Positions 19,818 through 28,722 of a stretch of 64,000 nucleotides of DNA are shown piece after piece. Under the pieces are notes generated by a model, which was not told the DNA's origin, ran no database searches, and saw only the letters and a list, made by a program, of their open reading frames with translations. Source of the DNA: Paeniglutamicibacter psychrophenolicus (GTDB taxonomy: Bacteria > Actinomycetota > Actinomycetes > Actinomycetales > Micrococcaceae); the NCBI RefSeq assembly GCF_017876575.1, contig NZ_JAGIOE010000001.1:2976001-3040000 (forward strand), in the 5' to 3' direction. How positions within the stretch are numbered: the stretch's first letter is position 1; every line of letters begins with the position of its first letter. A program made the translations under genes and the position numbers.

Positions 19818-21124
19818 GATTGCTCCTTGTGATGCCCTGCATCCTTGTCGGCGACGTGTTCGCCGGTCTTGGGTTGTTCTTCTGCCTTGCGCACCAGGAT
19901 CTTGCCGATCCGGTTGCGTCGTCCGCTCAATGAAAGGACCTTCATTTCGATGCCCTCGAAGCTGGCGTGCGATCCGAGCACCGGCACCGATTCGAGCACC
20001 TTGCCCAGCAGCCCGCCCACCGAGTCGACCTCGTCTTCCTCGATGTCGATGTCGAAGAGCTCGCCGAGTTCGTCGATGGAGGTGTGGGCGCGCACCACGA
20101 AGCTGCCGTCGCCCAGGTCCTCGATCTCGATCTTGGCGCGGTCGTACTCGTCGTCGATCTCCCCGACGATTTCCTCGATGAGGTCCTCGAGGGTGACCAG
20201 TCCGGCGGTGCCGCCGTACTCGTCGATGACGATGGCCATGTGCGTGGATTCCTGCTGCAGCTCGGGCAGCAGTTCGGCCACGGACTTTGATTCCGGGACG
20301 TAGCGGGTCTTGCGGGCCAGGTCCTCGACCTTGTCGGTCGAGTCCGGGCTCAGGTGCAGCCTGTAGGCCACGTCCTTGAGGTAGACGATGCCGAAGATGT
20401 CATCGGCGTCCTCCCCGATCACCGGGACGCGCGAGCAACCCGAGGCCAGGAACAGGTCCATGGCCGTGTTGAGCCCCTCGCCCTTGTCGATGGTGACCAT
20501 GTCGGTGCGCGGGACCATCACCGAGCGGACGTAGGTGTCCTCCATGTCGAAGACCGAGTTGATGATTTCCGCCGCATCGTCCTCCAGTTCGTCTCCTTCG
20601 GTGGCCCGGTCCACCAGGTCGCGCAGGCGCTCCTTGGACAGGAAGCCCTCGTCCTCGGCAACCGAGCGCGGGCTCATGGCCTTGCCGATGCCCACCAGCC
20701 AGGCCGGGATCGGGCCCAGGACCACGCGCAGGAAACGGACCAGCGGCGCGGTGTGGCGCACCACCGATTCGGCGTGGGAGCGCCCGTAGCGCCGCGGGGA
20801 GACCCCGACCAGCACGAAGCTGACCGCGGCCATGGTGACGGTGGCCAGCAGGCCGACGACCCAGACGTTGTCCAACAGGTCGTGGTAGAAAAGCGCGACC
20901 GCGACCGCGGAAGCGGTCTCGAACCAGATGCGCCAGAAGCGCACGGCGTGGGTGTGGCTCAACGATTCGGCAAGGATGTTGCTCAGGTGCTTCTGGGCGT
21001 ATTCGCTGCGCAGCGCCTCGGCCTGCTGGCGCGAGAGGTAGAGGTAGGCCGACTCTGCGGCGGTGAGCATGGCGGCACTGAGGATGAACACCAATGCACA
21101 GATCGCGAGAATGATCGCGGACAC
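19814..21124 (-). CDS. CNNM/CBS-domain membrane protein (hemolysin C / CorC family)
   Basis: This is an integral membrane protein of the CNNM (DUF21) family, linked to magnesium or cobalt efflux. The start is GTG at 21124, which shares a base with the ybeY stop and gives 436 residues. Residues 1-20 form the first helix (SAIILAICALVFILSAAMLT), with more helices around 75-110. The paired CBS domains lie at about 195-315 (SVMVPRTDMVTI ... HMAIVIDEYGGTAGLVTLED). A CorC_HlyC transporter-associated domain follows. The tail is charged. The frame extends upstream, but only as ybeY shadow. The name hemolysin is historical; ion transport is more likely. Confidence 0.9.
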   Translation of the reverse strand: MSAIILAICALVFILSAAMLTAAESAYLYLSRQQAEALRSEYAQKHLSNILAESLSHTHAVRFWRIWFETASAVAVALFYHDLLDNVWVVGLLATVTMAAVSFVLVGVSPRRYGRSHAESVVRHTAPLVRFLRVVLGPIPAWLVGIGKAMSPRSVAEDEGFLSKERLRDLVDRATEGDELEDDAAEIINSVFDMEDTYVRSVMVPRTDMVTIDKGEGLNTAMDLFLASGCSRVPVIGEDADDIFGIVYLKDVAYRLHLSPDSTDKVEDLARKTRYVPESKSVAELLPELQQESTHMAIVIDEYGGTAGLVTLEDLIEEIVGEIDDEYDRAKIEIEDLGDGSFVVRAHTSIDELGELFDIDIEEDEVDSVGGLLGKVLESVPVLGSHASFEGIEMKVLSLSGRRNRIGKILVRKAEEQPKTGEHVADKDAGHHKEQS

Positions 21125-21593
21125 TAGTCCATCGTCTCCCGGGGTGCGGGGCGGCCCAGGAATCCTTCGAGCAGTGCCCGCTGCAGGGAGAACATGACTT
21201 CTTTTTCCTCGGGCTCGGCGTGGTCGAAGCCCAAAAGGTGCAGCATGCCGTGGGTGGTCAGCAGCAGGATCTCGTCCTCCACCGAATGCCCCCCGGTGGC
21301 GGCCTGGGTGGTGGCGACCTGCGGGCAGATCACGATGTCCCCGAGCATCCCGGCCGCGGTGGGCGAGCCGGGGGCGCCGGGGCGCAGCTCGTCCATGGGG
21401 AAGCTCATCACGTCGGTGGGGCCCTCGAGGTCCATCCATTCCACGTGCAGCGCGCTCATCGGCTCCTCGTCGAGCAGGATGATCGACACGTCGGTTTCCG
21501 GGTGCACGTACAGTTCGGCGAGGATGTGGCGTCCCAGCGCGCTGATGCGCTCCAGGTCCGCGGCGATCGCGGACTCGTTGTTGACCTCTACGC

Positions 21594-21597
<4 letters not shown>
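21124..21597 (-). CDS. ybeY: Endoribonuclease YbeY
   Basis: This is a single-strand zinc endoribonuclease that matures 16S rRNA and takes part in ribosome quality control. The 157-residue protein has the signature HGMLHLLGFDH with zinc ligands His116, His120 and His126. The earlier block TDVMSFPMDE at about 61-70 is also conserved. It overlaps phoH by 4 nt upstream and the CNNM gene by 1 nt downstream, so translation is probably coupled through phoH, ybeY, the CNNM gene and era. Confidence 0.95.
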
Positions 21598-22709
<1,112 letters not shown>

Positions 22710-23107
22710 ACGACTGTTGCAGCCTCCGCATTCCGTGCCGGCGAATGGCGCCCGCGGTCCTTCCGCTGCCATGGTTCCCTGCACTGGCTCAATCCTATCG
22801 TGGATGGCGGCGCCCCGACCGGCGGCCGGTGCGCCCTCGAATCCGGGCAGGGACGCCGGAACCCGTGGCGGCGGGGCCGGAAACCTGAGGTCGAAAGGTA
22901 TCTGAAGCAAATGTGCAACGATTCGGGCACAACTTCGGTTGGCAGATATCAATCACGCAACAGTCCTGCGGATCGACGGGTTTTCCTCCCTACCGTTCAT
23001 CAAGTTATGCCAAGCTGGGTTGGAACCGGACGCGGGTCTCCCCCCTCGCGAATCCGGTTTCACCGGTTCCCCCACCCGGCAACTTGCCAGAGAGCTTTCC
23101 CATTAAG
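22710..23107. other. 398-bp divergent intergenic region
   Basis: It lies between phoH (minus) and the GerMN lipoprotein (plus). It must hold promoters for both, but I could not place boxes with confidence. No RNA gene, repeat or extra reading frame is supported. Confidence 0.5.
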
Positions 23108-24037
23108 ATGTCCTGTTCACGTAGATCCTCCCGGACCCGCCTTGCGGTGCTGGGCCTCACTGTGGTGCTTGGCACCCTTGCGGCCTGCGGTCTTGGTTCG
23201 GCGACCGACCAGTATTCCATGCCGAAGGCCGCCACCAGCGTGCAGACCCCCACCCCGCTCTCGAGCGTGGAAATGGAATCGTTGAACACCAACCCCCACG
23301 TCCCGGTGTACTGGTTGGCGGAGAACGACGGGACAGTGTCCCTGTACCGCGAGTTTGTCCGGGTCAAGGACGCCGCCGACCCGATCGCCGATTCGGTCCG
23401 CTACATGCTCACCCAGAAGCCCGCAGACCCGCGCTACTTCAGTGCCTGGCGTCCCAGTGCCGCGGTGGGGGCCTCCGTCAGCCCCGACAACGTGATCACC
23501 GTGGACCTTTCGGCCAAGGCCTTCAGCTCGCAAGTCGATGCGGGCCTGGCCGAGCGTTCCATCGCCCAACTGGTGTACACAACCACTGCAGCGGCCGCGA
23601 ATGCCGGAATCCTCGCCGAGGGCCTGGAACCAAGCGTGCGGATCCTGGTCGACGGGGAATCGGGCTACGAGGCCTTCGGCCAGATCCCGCTCGACCACAA
23701 CTTCGTGCGCGACGCCCACCTGGCCGCCCCGCTGTGGATCATCGACCCGCAGTTCGGCGGCACCGAGAAGGCCGGCCAGGTCACCTTCCACGGGGTCAGC
23801 GCGTCGTTCTCCGGCGGGGAGTCCTGGGAGATCACCCGCCGCGGGGAATCCCCCGAGGACAACCAGGTCGTGGCCTCCGGCGCCCTGCACACCGGCGGGG
23901 ATTCGCTGGGCCACAACGAGTTCTCCTTCACCTACGTGCTGGCACCGGGCAACTACACCTTCTCCGCCTGGGGCATCGATGCCGCCACCGGCCGCCAAGC
24001 CGGCACCGAGTCCAAGGACTTCACCGTCGCCAAGTAG
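23108..24037 (+). CDS. GerMN-domain lipoprotein with Gmad2 domain
   Basis: This 309-residue exported lipoprotein is of unknown role. ATG 23108 opens the signal peptide MSCSRRSSRTRLAVLGLTVV and ends in the lipobox LAAC (Cys about 27). A GerMN domain follows at about 60-190, with VPVYWLAENDGTVSLYREF and VITVDLSAKAFSS. A beta-rich Gmad2-like domain runs from about 205 to 305, with ITRRGESPEDNQVVASGAL. In this phylum GerMN proteins are not linked to spores; they are thought to act at the cell surface or in peptidoglycan-related processes. The frame extends upstream without good signals. It is convergent with the ROK regulator. Confidence 0.82.
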   Translation: MSCSRRSSRTRLAVLGLTVVLGTLAACGLGSATDQYSMPKAATSVQTPTPLSSVEMESLNTNPHVPVYWLAENDGTVSLYREFVRVKDAADPIADSVRYMLTQKPADPRYFSAWRPSAAVGASVSPDNVITVDLSAKAFSSQVDAGLAERSIAQLVYTTTAAAANAGILAEGLEPSVRILVDGESGYEAFGQIPLDHNFVRDAHLAAPLWIIDPQFGGTEKAGQVTFHGVSASFSGGESWEITRRGESPEDNQVVASGALHTGGDSLGHNEFSFTYVLAPGNYTFSAWGIDAATGRQAGTESKDFTVAK

Positions 24038-24051
24038 CCGTCGTGCGACCC

Positions 24052-24073
24052 GGCCGCGGCGGCCCCCGCGGCC
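24052..24073. terminator. GC-rich hairpin between convergent genes
   Basis: GGCCGCGG at 24052-24059 pairs with CCGCGGCC at 24066-24073 over a 6-nt loop. It lies 14 bp past the GerMN stop and about 60 bp before the end of the ROK regulator gene. There is no T-tract, so the call is tentative. Confidence 0.35.
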
Positions 24074-24130
24074 CTGCGGCAGCTTCTACACCGAGCGATT
24101 GCTCTTAACGGGGCACGCGCGATTCCGCCC

Positions 24131-25366
24131 CTATGCTCCCAGGACCAGGTCCAAGGCGCGGCTCTCCACGTAGTCCAGGGCCAGCCGCACGGCGCCGAGC
24201 GTGACGATGGCGTCCCCCAGCGGGGAGACGGCCACCCGTGGCGGGTTCGGCATCAACCCGGCCAGTTCCTGTTGAAGCGGTTCCAGAAGCACCTCCGAGG
24301 CTTGCGCCACGGCGCCGCCGATGACCACCAGTTCCGGGTCAACGAGGGTTGCCGCCAGGGCGATCACCCGGGCCATGCGCCTGGCGATCCCATCCAGGAT
24401 CCCGGCCGCGACCTCGTCGCCGCCGGCCGCGGCGGAAAAGACGTCCTCCGCTGCCAACCCGGAACCGTTGGCGCGGGCCAAGGTGGACAGGACCGTGGCG
24501 GCGGAGCCGTTCCGGCAGGCATCAATCCCCATTTCGCGGGCCAGCACGGCAATACCATCCGGGGTCCCCACCCCGTCAACCAGCTGGAGCAGGCCCATTT
24601 CGCCGCTCCGCCCCGCGGCACCGTGCAGCAACCGTCCGGACTCGATCAGCCCGAATCCGATGCGGTCCCCCGCCAGCATGACGGCCAGGTCGTCGAACCC
24701 CGCCCCGACGCCCATCCACCGTTCGGCCATGGCCGCCAGGTTGGCGTCGTTGCCCAGGAGGACGGGCCAACCGTAGCGGGCACGCAGGTCGTCCTGGAGG
24801 CCGATGTCAAGGTGCTCCCAGAATGCCTGGCTGCGGGAGATGTTTCCCCGCCGGTCAACGGGAGCCGCGATGCCGACGCCGGCGACCAGCACGTCTTCGG
24901 GCTTCACCCCGGCACGGGCCAGCGCCCGTCGGAGGGCCTTGTTGATGCTGGCCAGTCGCTCGGCGTCCGGCGCCGCGAACCCGGGCAGCGGCTCGGTGGT
25001 CTTCGCCAGGATGGTGCCGCGGAGGTCGGCCACCACGGCCGTGGCCTTGGCAACGCCGAAGTCCAACCCGACGACCACCCCGGCCCGGGCGTCGAACTCG
25101 AAGACCCGTGCGGGGCGCCCCTTCTGCGCGGCCGTCTTCTGGGCCGGGAGCTCGCGAACCCATCCGGCCTTGATCAGGTCGTCGCAGACGGCAATCACCG
25201 TGGCCCGGGCCAAGCCGGTGGCCTTGATGAGGTCGGTGCCGGTTACGGCCCCGGAGCGGCGCATGAGACCCAATACGGCGCCCATGTTGGTGTGCCTCAG
25301 GTGCTGGGGCGTGTTTGCCGTGAGTTCCAAAAGTTGTCCCTTGACGTCAGGCCATGTGATGCACAT
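24131..25366 (-). CDS. ROK-family transcriptional regulator without the zinc motif
   Basis: This is the likely repressor of the neighbouring sugar operon. The 411-residue protein has an N-terminal winged helix at about 28-75 (VTGTDLIKATGLARATVIAV) and a C-terminal ROK sugar-kinase fold with VVVGLDFGVAKATAV and LLGNDANLAAMAERW. The usual ROK zinc signature (CxCGxxGCxE after GEMG) is absent: the chain reads AAGRSGEMGLLQLVDGVG, with no cysteines. Sugar binding may remain, but kinase activity is unlikely. It is divergent from the ABC operon; a TTTAGA/TCTAAA palindrome lies between them. The ATG at 25366 lacks a ribosome site, so the transcript may be leaderless. Confidence 0.85.
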   Translation of the reverse strand: MCITWPDVKGQLLELTANTPQHLRHTNMGAVLGLMRRSGAVTGTDLIKATGLARATVIAVCDDLIKAGWVRELPAQKTAAQKGRPARVFEFDARAGVVVGLDFGVAKATAVVADLRGTILAKTTEPLPGFAAPDAERLASINKALRRALARAGVKPEDVLVAGVGIAAPVDRRGNISRSQAFWEHLDIGLQDDLRARYGWPVLLGNDANLAAMAERWMGVGAGFDDLAVMLAGDRIGFGLIESGRLLHGAAGRSGEMGLLQLVDGVGTPDGIAVLAREMGIDACRNGSAATVLSTLARANGSGLAAEDVFSAAAGGDEVAAGILDGIARRMARVIALAATLVDPELVVIGGAVAQASEVLLEPLQQELAGLMPNPPRVAVSPLGDAIVTLGAVRLALDYVESRALDLVLGA

Positions 25367-25385
25367 AATACTAACAGCACATAAA

Positions 25386-25398
25386 TTTAGAGTCTAAA
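25386..25398. promoter_or_regulatory. Candidate ROK operator palindrome
   Basis: TTTAGA-G-TCTAAA is a perfect 6+6 inverted repeat in an AT-rich patch between the divergent regulator and the sugar ABC operon. -10-like sequences (TATATT, TATAGA) overlap it on both strands. The position suits autorepression plus operon control. Confidence 0.55.
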
Positions 25399-25481
25399 TA
25401 TAGAGTGTGAATAATAGTGGGCCGGTCGCCCCGCACGACCGGGCTGCACCACCTCAGCTCGAATGAACAAGGGAGATTTTC

Positions 25482-25523
25482 ATGTTGCTCGTTCCACGCA
25501 TAGCCCGAGGCCCCGTCCAGTGA
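25482..25523 (+). CDS. Possible upstream mini-ORF coupled to the binding-protein gene
   Basis: ATG 25482 has a strong ribosome site (AAGGGAG, 6 nt spacing). It opens a 13-codon frame reading MLLVPRIARGPVQ. Its TGA stop (25521-25523) overlaps the GTG start of the binding protein as GTGA. This geometry suggests translational coupling or a leader peptide. It could also be chance, with the binding protein starting elsewhere. Confidence 0.4.
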   Translation: MLLVPRIARGPVQ

Positions 25524-26791
25524 GCCCCGCAGGCCTGTCCCGCCGCAGGCTGCTTTTGCTGGCCACGGTGGCAGCGGCGGGCCTCGCCCTTCCTGCCTGC
25601 TCGAAGTCCAGAGCCGGTGCCGTGACCACCATCCGCCTGCAACAGGGCAAGCCCGAGGTGGTTGACTACTTCAACTCACTCATCAGGGACTTCGAAGCCA
25701 AGAACCCAGACATCCACGTGGTGCAGGACTTCAACGGCGGCAACTGGGTGCCAGGCCTGATCCGCGACGACCCGGCCGATGTGGTGACCAACGCGTATTC
25801 GGTCACCACATCTGACTTCACCAAGAAGGGGATCTTCGCCGACCTTTCCGACCTCCCGGCCGCCGGAATGACTGATCCCAAGGCGCTGGAATTGATCAAT
25901 TCCTTCGGGCGGTACAAGGAGTCGGAGCTGAACGCCCTGCCGTTCTCGCTGGCGGCCGCCGGAGTCATCTACAACAAGGACCTGTTCGCCGAACACGGCG
26001 TGGAGGTTCCCACGACGTGGAGCGACTTCCTGGCTGCCTGCGAAACGTTCAAGGACGCCGGGCTGACCCCCGTCTACGGCACGTTCAAGGACTCCTGGAC
26101 ACTGGGCCAACCCTACGGATACGTCTCCGGCGGCAACGTTGACCTGGCCGGATTCTTCTCCCGGATGCCGCGGACCTCCGCAGACCTGGAGATCGGCTCC
26201 GAAGCCACCTTCGGCCGCACCTTCAAGACGGCCACCGACAACTTCCTGACGGTGCTCGGCTACATGCAGGACGACGCCGGCAGCCGCGGCTACACGGACG
26301 GGAACGCCGCCTTCGCGAAGGGAAAGGCCGCCATGTACATGCAGGGGCCCTGGGCCCTGTCGGAGCTGACCACCATCAACCCGGACATCAAGCTGGGCAC
26401 TTTTGCCCTGCCGATGAGCGATGACCCCGAGGAAACCCAGGCCCAGGTCACCCTCGACATGACGTTCTCCATCACCCGTTCCACCCCGCGGATGGATGCG
26501 GCCAAGCGCTTTGTCAGCTACCTCATGGAGCCGGCAGTGGTCACCGCCTACAACAACAAGTTCTCGGCCTTCTCCCCGCTCAAGGGCGCCGCCAAGACCC
26601 CCAACGAACAGGTGGCCGGCTTGCAGCCGCTGATCGCGGGCGGCAAGTACTACCTCAACATGACCAACTACTTCCCGCCGGCCATCACGCTCAACAACTA
26701 CTTCCAGACGCTGGCGCTGAACGGCGAAGCCGACGCATTCCTGTCCACCCTCGACGACGCCTGGCACCGCGTTGCCGCACGCAACGCCTAG
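25520..26791 (+). CDS. Sugar ABC transporter substrate-binding lipoprotein
   Basis: This is an extracytoplasmic binding protein of the family-1 (maltose/oligosaccharide) type, which delivers sugar to the permeases encoded next. GTG 25520 has GAGG at 9-nt spacing and yields 423 residues beginning MSPAGLSRRRLLLLATVAA. That is a Tat-like twin-arginine lipoprotein signal ending PACS. An alternative ATG at 25463 adds 19 residues but has no ribosome site. The mature part shows typical features, such as GVIYNKDLFAEHGVEVPTTW and AMYMQGPWALSEL. The operon context with GH13 and glucokinase suggests an alpha-glucoside; the exact sugar is unknown. Confidence 0.88.
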   Translation: MSPAGLSRRRLLLLATVAAAGLALPACSKSRAGAVTTIRLQQGKPEVVDYFNSLIRDFEAKNPDIHVVQDFNGGNWVPGLIRDDPADVVTNAYSVTTSDFTKKGIFADLSDLPAAGMTDPKALELINSFGRYKESELNALPFSLAAAGVIYNKDLFAEHGVEVPTTWSDFLAACETFKDAGLTPVYGTFKDSWTLGQPYGYVSGGNVDLAGFFSRMPRTSADLEIGSEATFGRTFKTATDNFLTVLGYMQDDAGSRGYTDGNAAFAKGKAAMYMQGPWALSELTTINPDIKLGTFALPMSDDPEETQAQVTLDMTFSITRSTPRMDAAKRFVSYLMEPAVVTAYNNKFSAFSPLKGAAKTPNEQVAGLQPLIAGGKYYLNMTNYFPPAITLNNYFQTLALNGEADAFLSTLDDAWHRVAARNA

Positions 26792-26810
26792 ACCATTTCA
26801 AGGAGACAAC

Positions 26811-27740
26811 ATGAGCGCACCAGCCCACGTCGACGCACCGCCGGCAGTCATCACCACCACCACCACCCACGGGGCCGCGCAGCGGAAGGTCGACCCGAGC
26901 TACTACTGGATGATCGTTCCGGTCCTGGTCCTTTTTGCCGTGTTCAGCACCGTCCCGGCACTAATCGGCGGGTTCTACAGCTTCACCAACTACGCCGGCT
27001 ACGGCGACTGGAACATGGTCGGCCTGCGGAACTTCCAGAACATCTTCACCGACCCCGAAATCCTTGCCTCCTACGGCTTCACGTTCTTCTTCGCCATCGC
27101 GGCAACGCTGGCGGTGAACGTGGTCGCCCTGCTGCTGGCCCTGGGCCTGAACGCCAAGATCAAGTGGAAGACCGGGATCCGCGGAGTCTTCTTCATCCCC
27201 ATGGTCCTGTCCGGGCTCATCATCGCCTACGTGTTCAACTTCCTGTTCTCCAGCACCCTGCCCGCCGTCGCCGAGACCCTCGGCATCACGCCGCTGGCGA
27301 CCAGCATCCTGGCCAACGAAGAGTGGGCCTGGGCAGCCATCGTGTTCGTCACGGTCTGGCAGGCCGCCCCCGGCGCCACCATCATCTACCTTGCCGGGTT
27401 GCAAAGCATTTCCACGGATGTCTTCGAGGCAGCGGCCCTGGACGGGGCCGGTCCCTGGCGCCAGGTGCGCAGCATCTCGCTTCCGCTGATCGTCGGCTAT
27501 GTGCTGATCAACATCATCCTTGGATTCAAGGGCTACCTGGGCACCTACGAGGTCATTGTGGCTCTAACCGGAGGCGGCCCCGGAACGGCAACGCAGTCCG
27601 TGGCCATGCGCATCTTTTCCGGCTTTGCCGGCGGCGACTACTCGTACCAGATGGCCAACGCGGTCGTCTTCTTCATCATCACGCTCATCATTTCGCTGCT
27701 GCAGCTGCAAATTCTGCGCCGCCGGGAGGTAACACTGTAA
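26811..27740 (+). CDS. Sugar ABC transporter permease (MalF type)
   Basis: This is one half of the membrane channel of the importer. ATG 26811 has AAGGAG 5 nt upstream and gives 309 residues. After a soluble N-terminus (HVDAPPAVITTTTTHGAAQR) come six membrane helices, starting YYWMIVPVLVLFAVFSTV. The cytoplasmic EAA loop, which docks with the ATPase, reads EAAALDGAGPWRQVRSISLP at about 207-226. The stop TAA shares a base with the next ATG (TAATG), so the two permeases are coupled. Confidence 0.92.
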   Translation: MSAPAHVDAPPAVITTTTTHGAAQRKVDPSYYWMIVPVLVLFAVFSTVPALIGGFYSFTNYAGYGDWNMVGLRNFQNIFTDPEILASYGFTFFFAIAATLAVNVVALLLALGLNAKIKWKTGIRGVFFIPMVLSGLIIAYVFNFLFSSTLPAVAETLGITPLATSILANEEWAWAAIVFVTVWQAAPGATIIYLAGLQSISTDVFEAAALDGAGPWRQVRSISLPLIVGYVLINIILGFKGYLGTYEVIVALTGGGPGTATQSVAMRIFSGFAGGDYSYQMANAVVFFIITLIISLLQLQILRRREVTL

Positions 27741-28654
27741 TGACCGCAACCTTGACCGACGCGCATCCCCAAACCCGCCGCCCGGATCAACGCGATGCGC
27801 CGCCGACCGCCGTCATCCGGCGTTCCCGCCGCCGCGGCCCGCGGGTCAACTGGTGGATGACGGCACTGCTCCTGGTTGCCTCGCTGACCATCCTGGTGCC
27901 GTTGTACTTCACCGTGAGCATGGCCCTGAAGACACCCGAGCAGGCGGCTTCCGGCACCGGGTTCGCCTGGCCGGCGGACCCGCAATGGGAGAACTTCGCC
28001 CAGGCGTTCGCGCTGACCGACTACCCCGCAGCCTTCATGTCCACGGCCTTCATCACCGTCCTGTCGGTGCTCGGCGCCCTGGGCGCCAGCTCAATGGTGG
28101 CCTACGCCATCGTGCGCAACTGGGACCGGAAGTTCTTTCGGCTCTCCTACATCTACCTGCTCTCGGCCATGTTTGTGCCCTTTCCCGTGGTGATCCTGCC
28201 GCTGATCAAGCAGACGGCCATGTTCGGCCTGGACAACCCGCTCGGCGTCGCCTTCATCCACATCGTCGGCGGCATCTCCTTCAACTCGCTGCTGTTCATC
28301 GCCTTCCTGCGCTCCATCCCGATCGAGCTGGAGGAAGCCGCAAGGATCGACGGAGCCAGCACGTGGCAGACGTTCCGGAAGGTGATCTTTCCGCTGCTGG
28401 CCCCGATGAGCGCCACGGTGGGCATCTTCGCCTTCCTCGGTTCCTGGAACGACTTCCTGCTACCCCAGATGCTGATCGCCGACCCCTCATTGCAGACCCT
28501 GCCCGTGGTCCAGCAGCTGTTCCAGGGACAGTTCAACACCAATTACCCGCTGGCCTTCGCCTCCTACCTGATGGCGCTGGCACCGACGCTGCTCGTCTAC
28601 CTCTTTGCGCAGCGCTGGATCATGTCCGGCGTCATGCGCGGCGCCGTCAAATGA
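27740..28654 (+). CDS. Sugar ABC transporter permease (MalG type)
   Basis: This is the second channel subunit, 304 residues, with six helices. The first begins MTALLLVASLTILVPLYFTV after a basic N-terminus (RRSRRRGPR). The EAA loop reads EEAARIDGASTWQTFRKVIF at about 199-218. It has GGGAGG before its start and overlaps the upstream permease by one base. No ABC ATPase gene follows in the operon, so a shared MsiK-type ATPase encoded elsewhere must power the importer. Confidence 0.92.
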   Translation: MTATLTDAHPQTRRPDQRDAPPTAVIRRSRRRGPRVNWWMTALLLVASLTILVPLYFTVSMALKTPEQAASGTGFAWPADPQWENFAQAFALTDYPAAFMSTAFITVLSVLGALGASSMVAYAIVRNWDRKFFRLSYIYLLSAMFVPFPVVILPLIKQTAMFGLDNPLGVAFIHIVGGISFNSLLFIAFLRSIPIELEEAARIDGASTWQTFRKVIFPLLAPMSATVGIFAFLGSWNDFLLPQMLIADPSLQTLPVVQQLFQGQFNTNYPLAFASYLMALAPTLLVYLFAQRWIMSGVMRGAVK

Positions 28655-28722
28655 CACCTCCGCACCACAGCCGCACCCCGCATTCGACCCACCAAAGAAC
28701 ACCAAAGAGCAAGGAACACACC

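Noticed and set aside
23108-24037. Spore-germination gene
   Set aside because: The GerMN domain is widespread in non-sporulating actinobacteria, and no other sporulation genes occur here.
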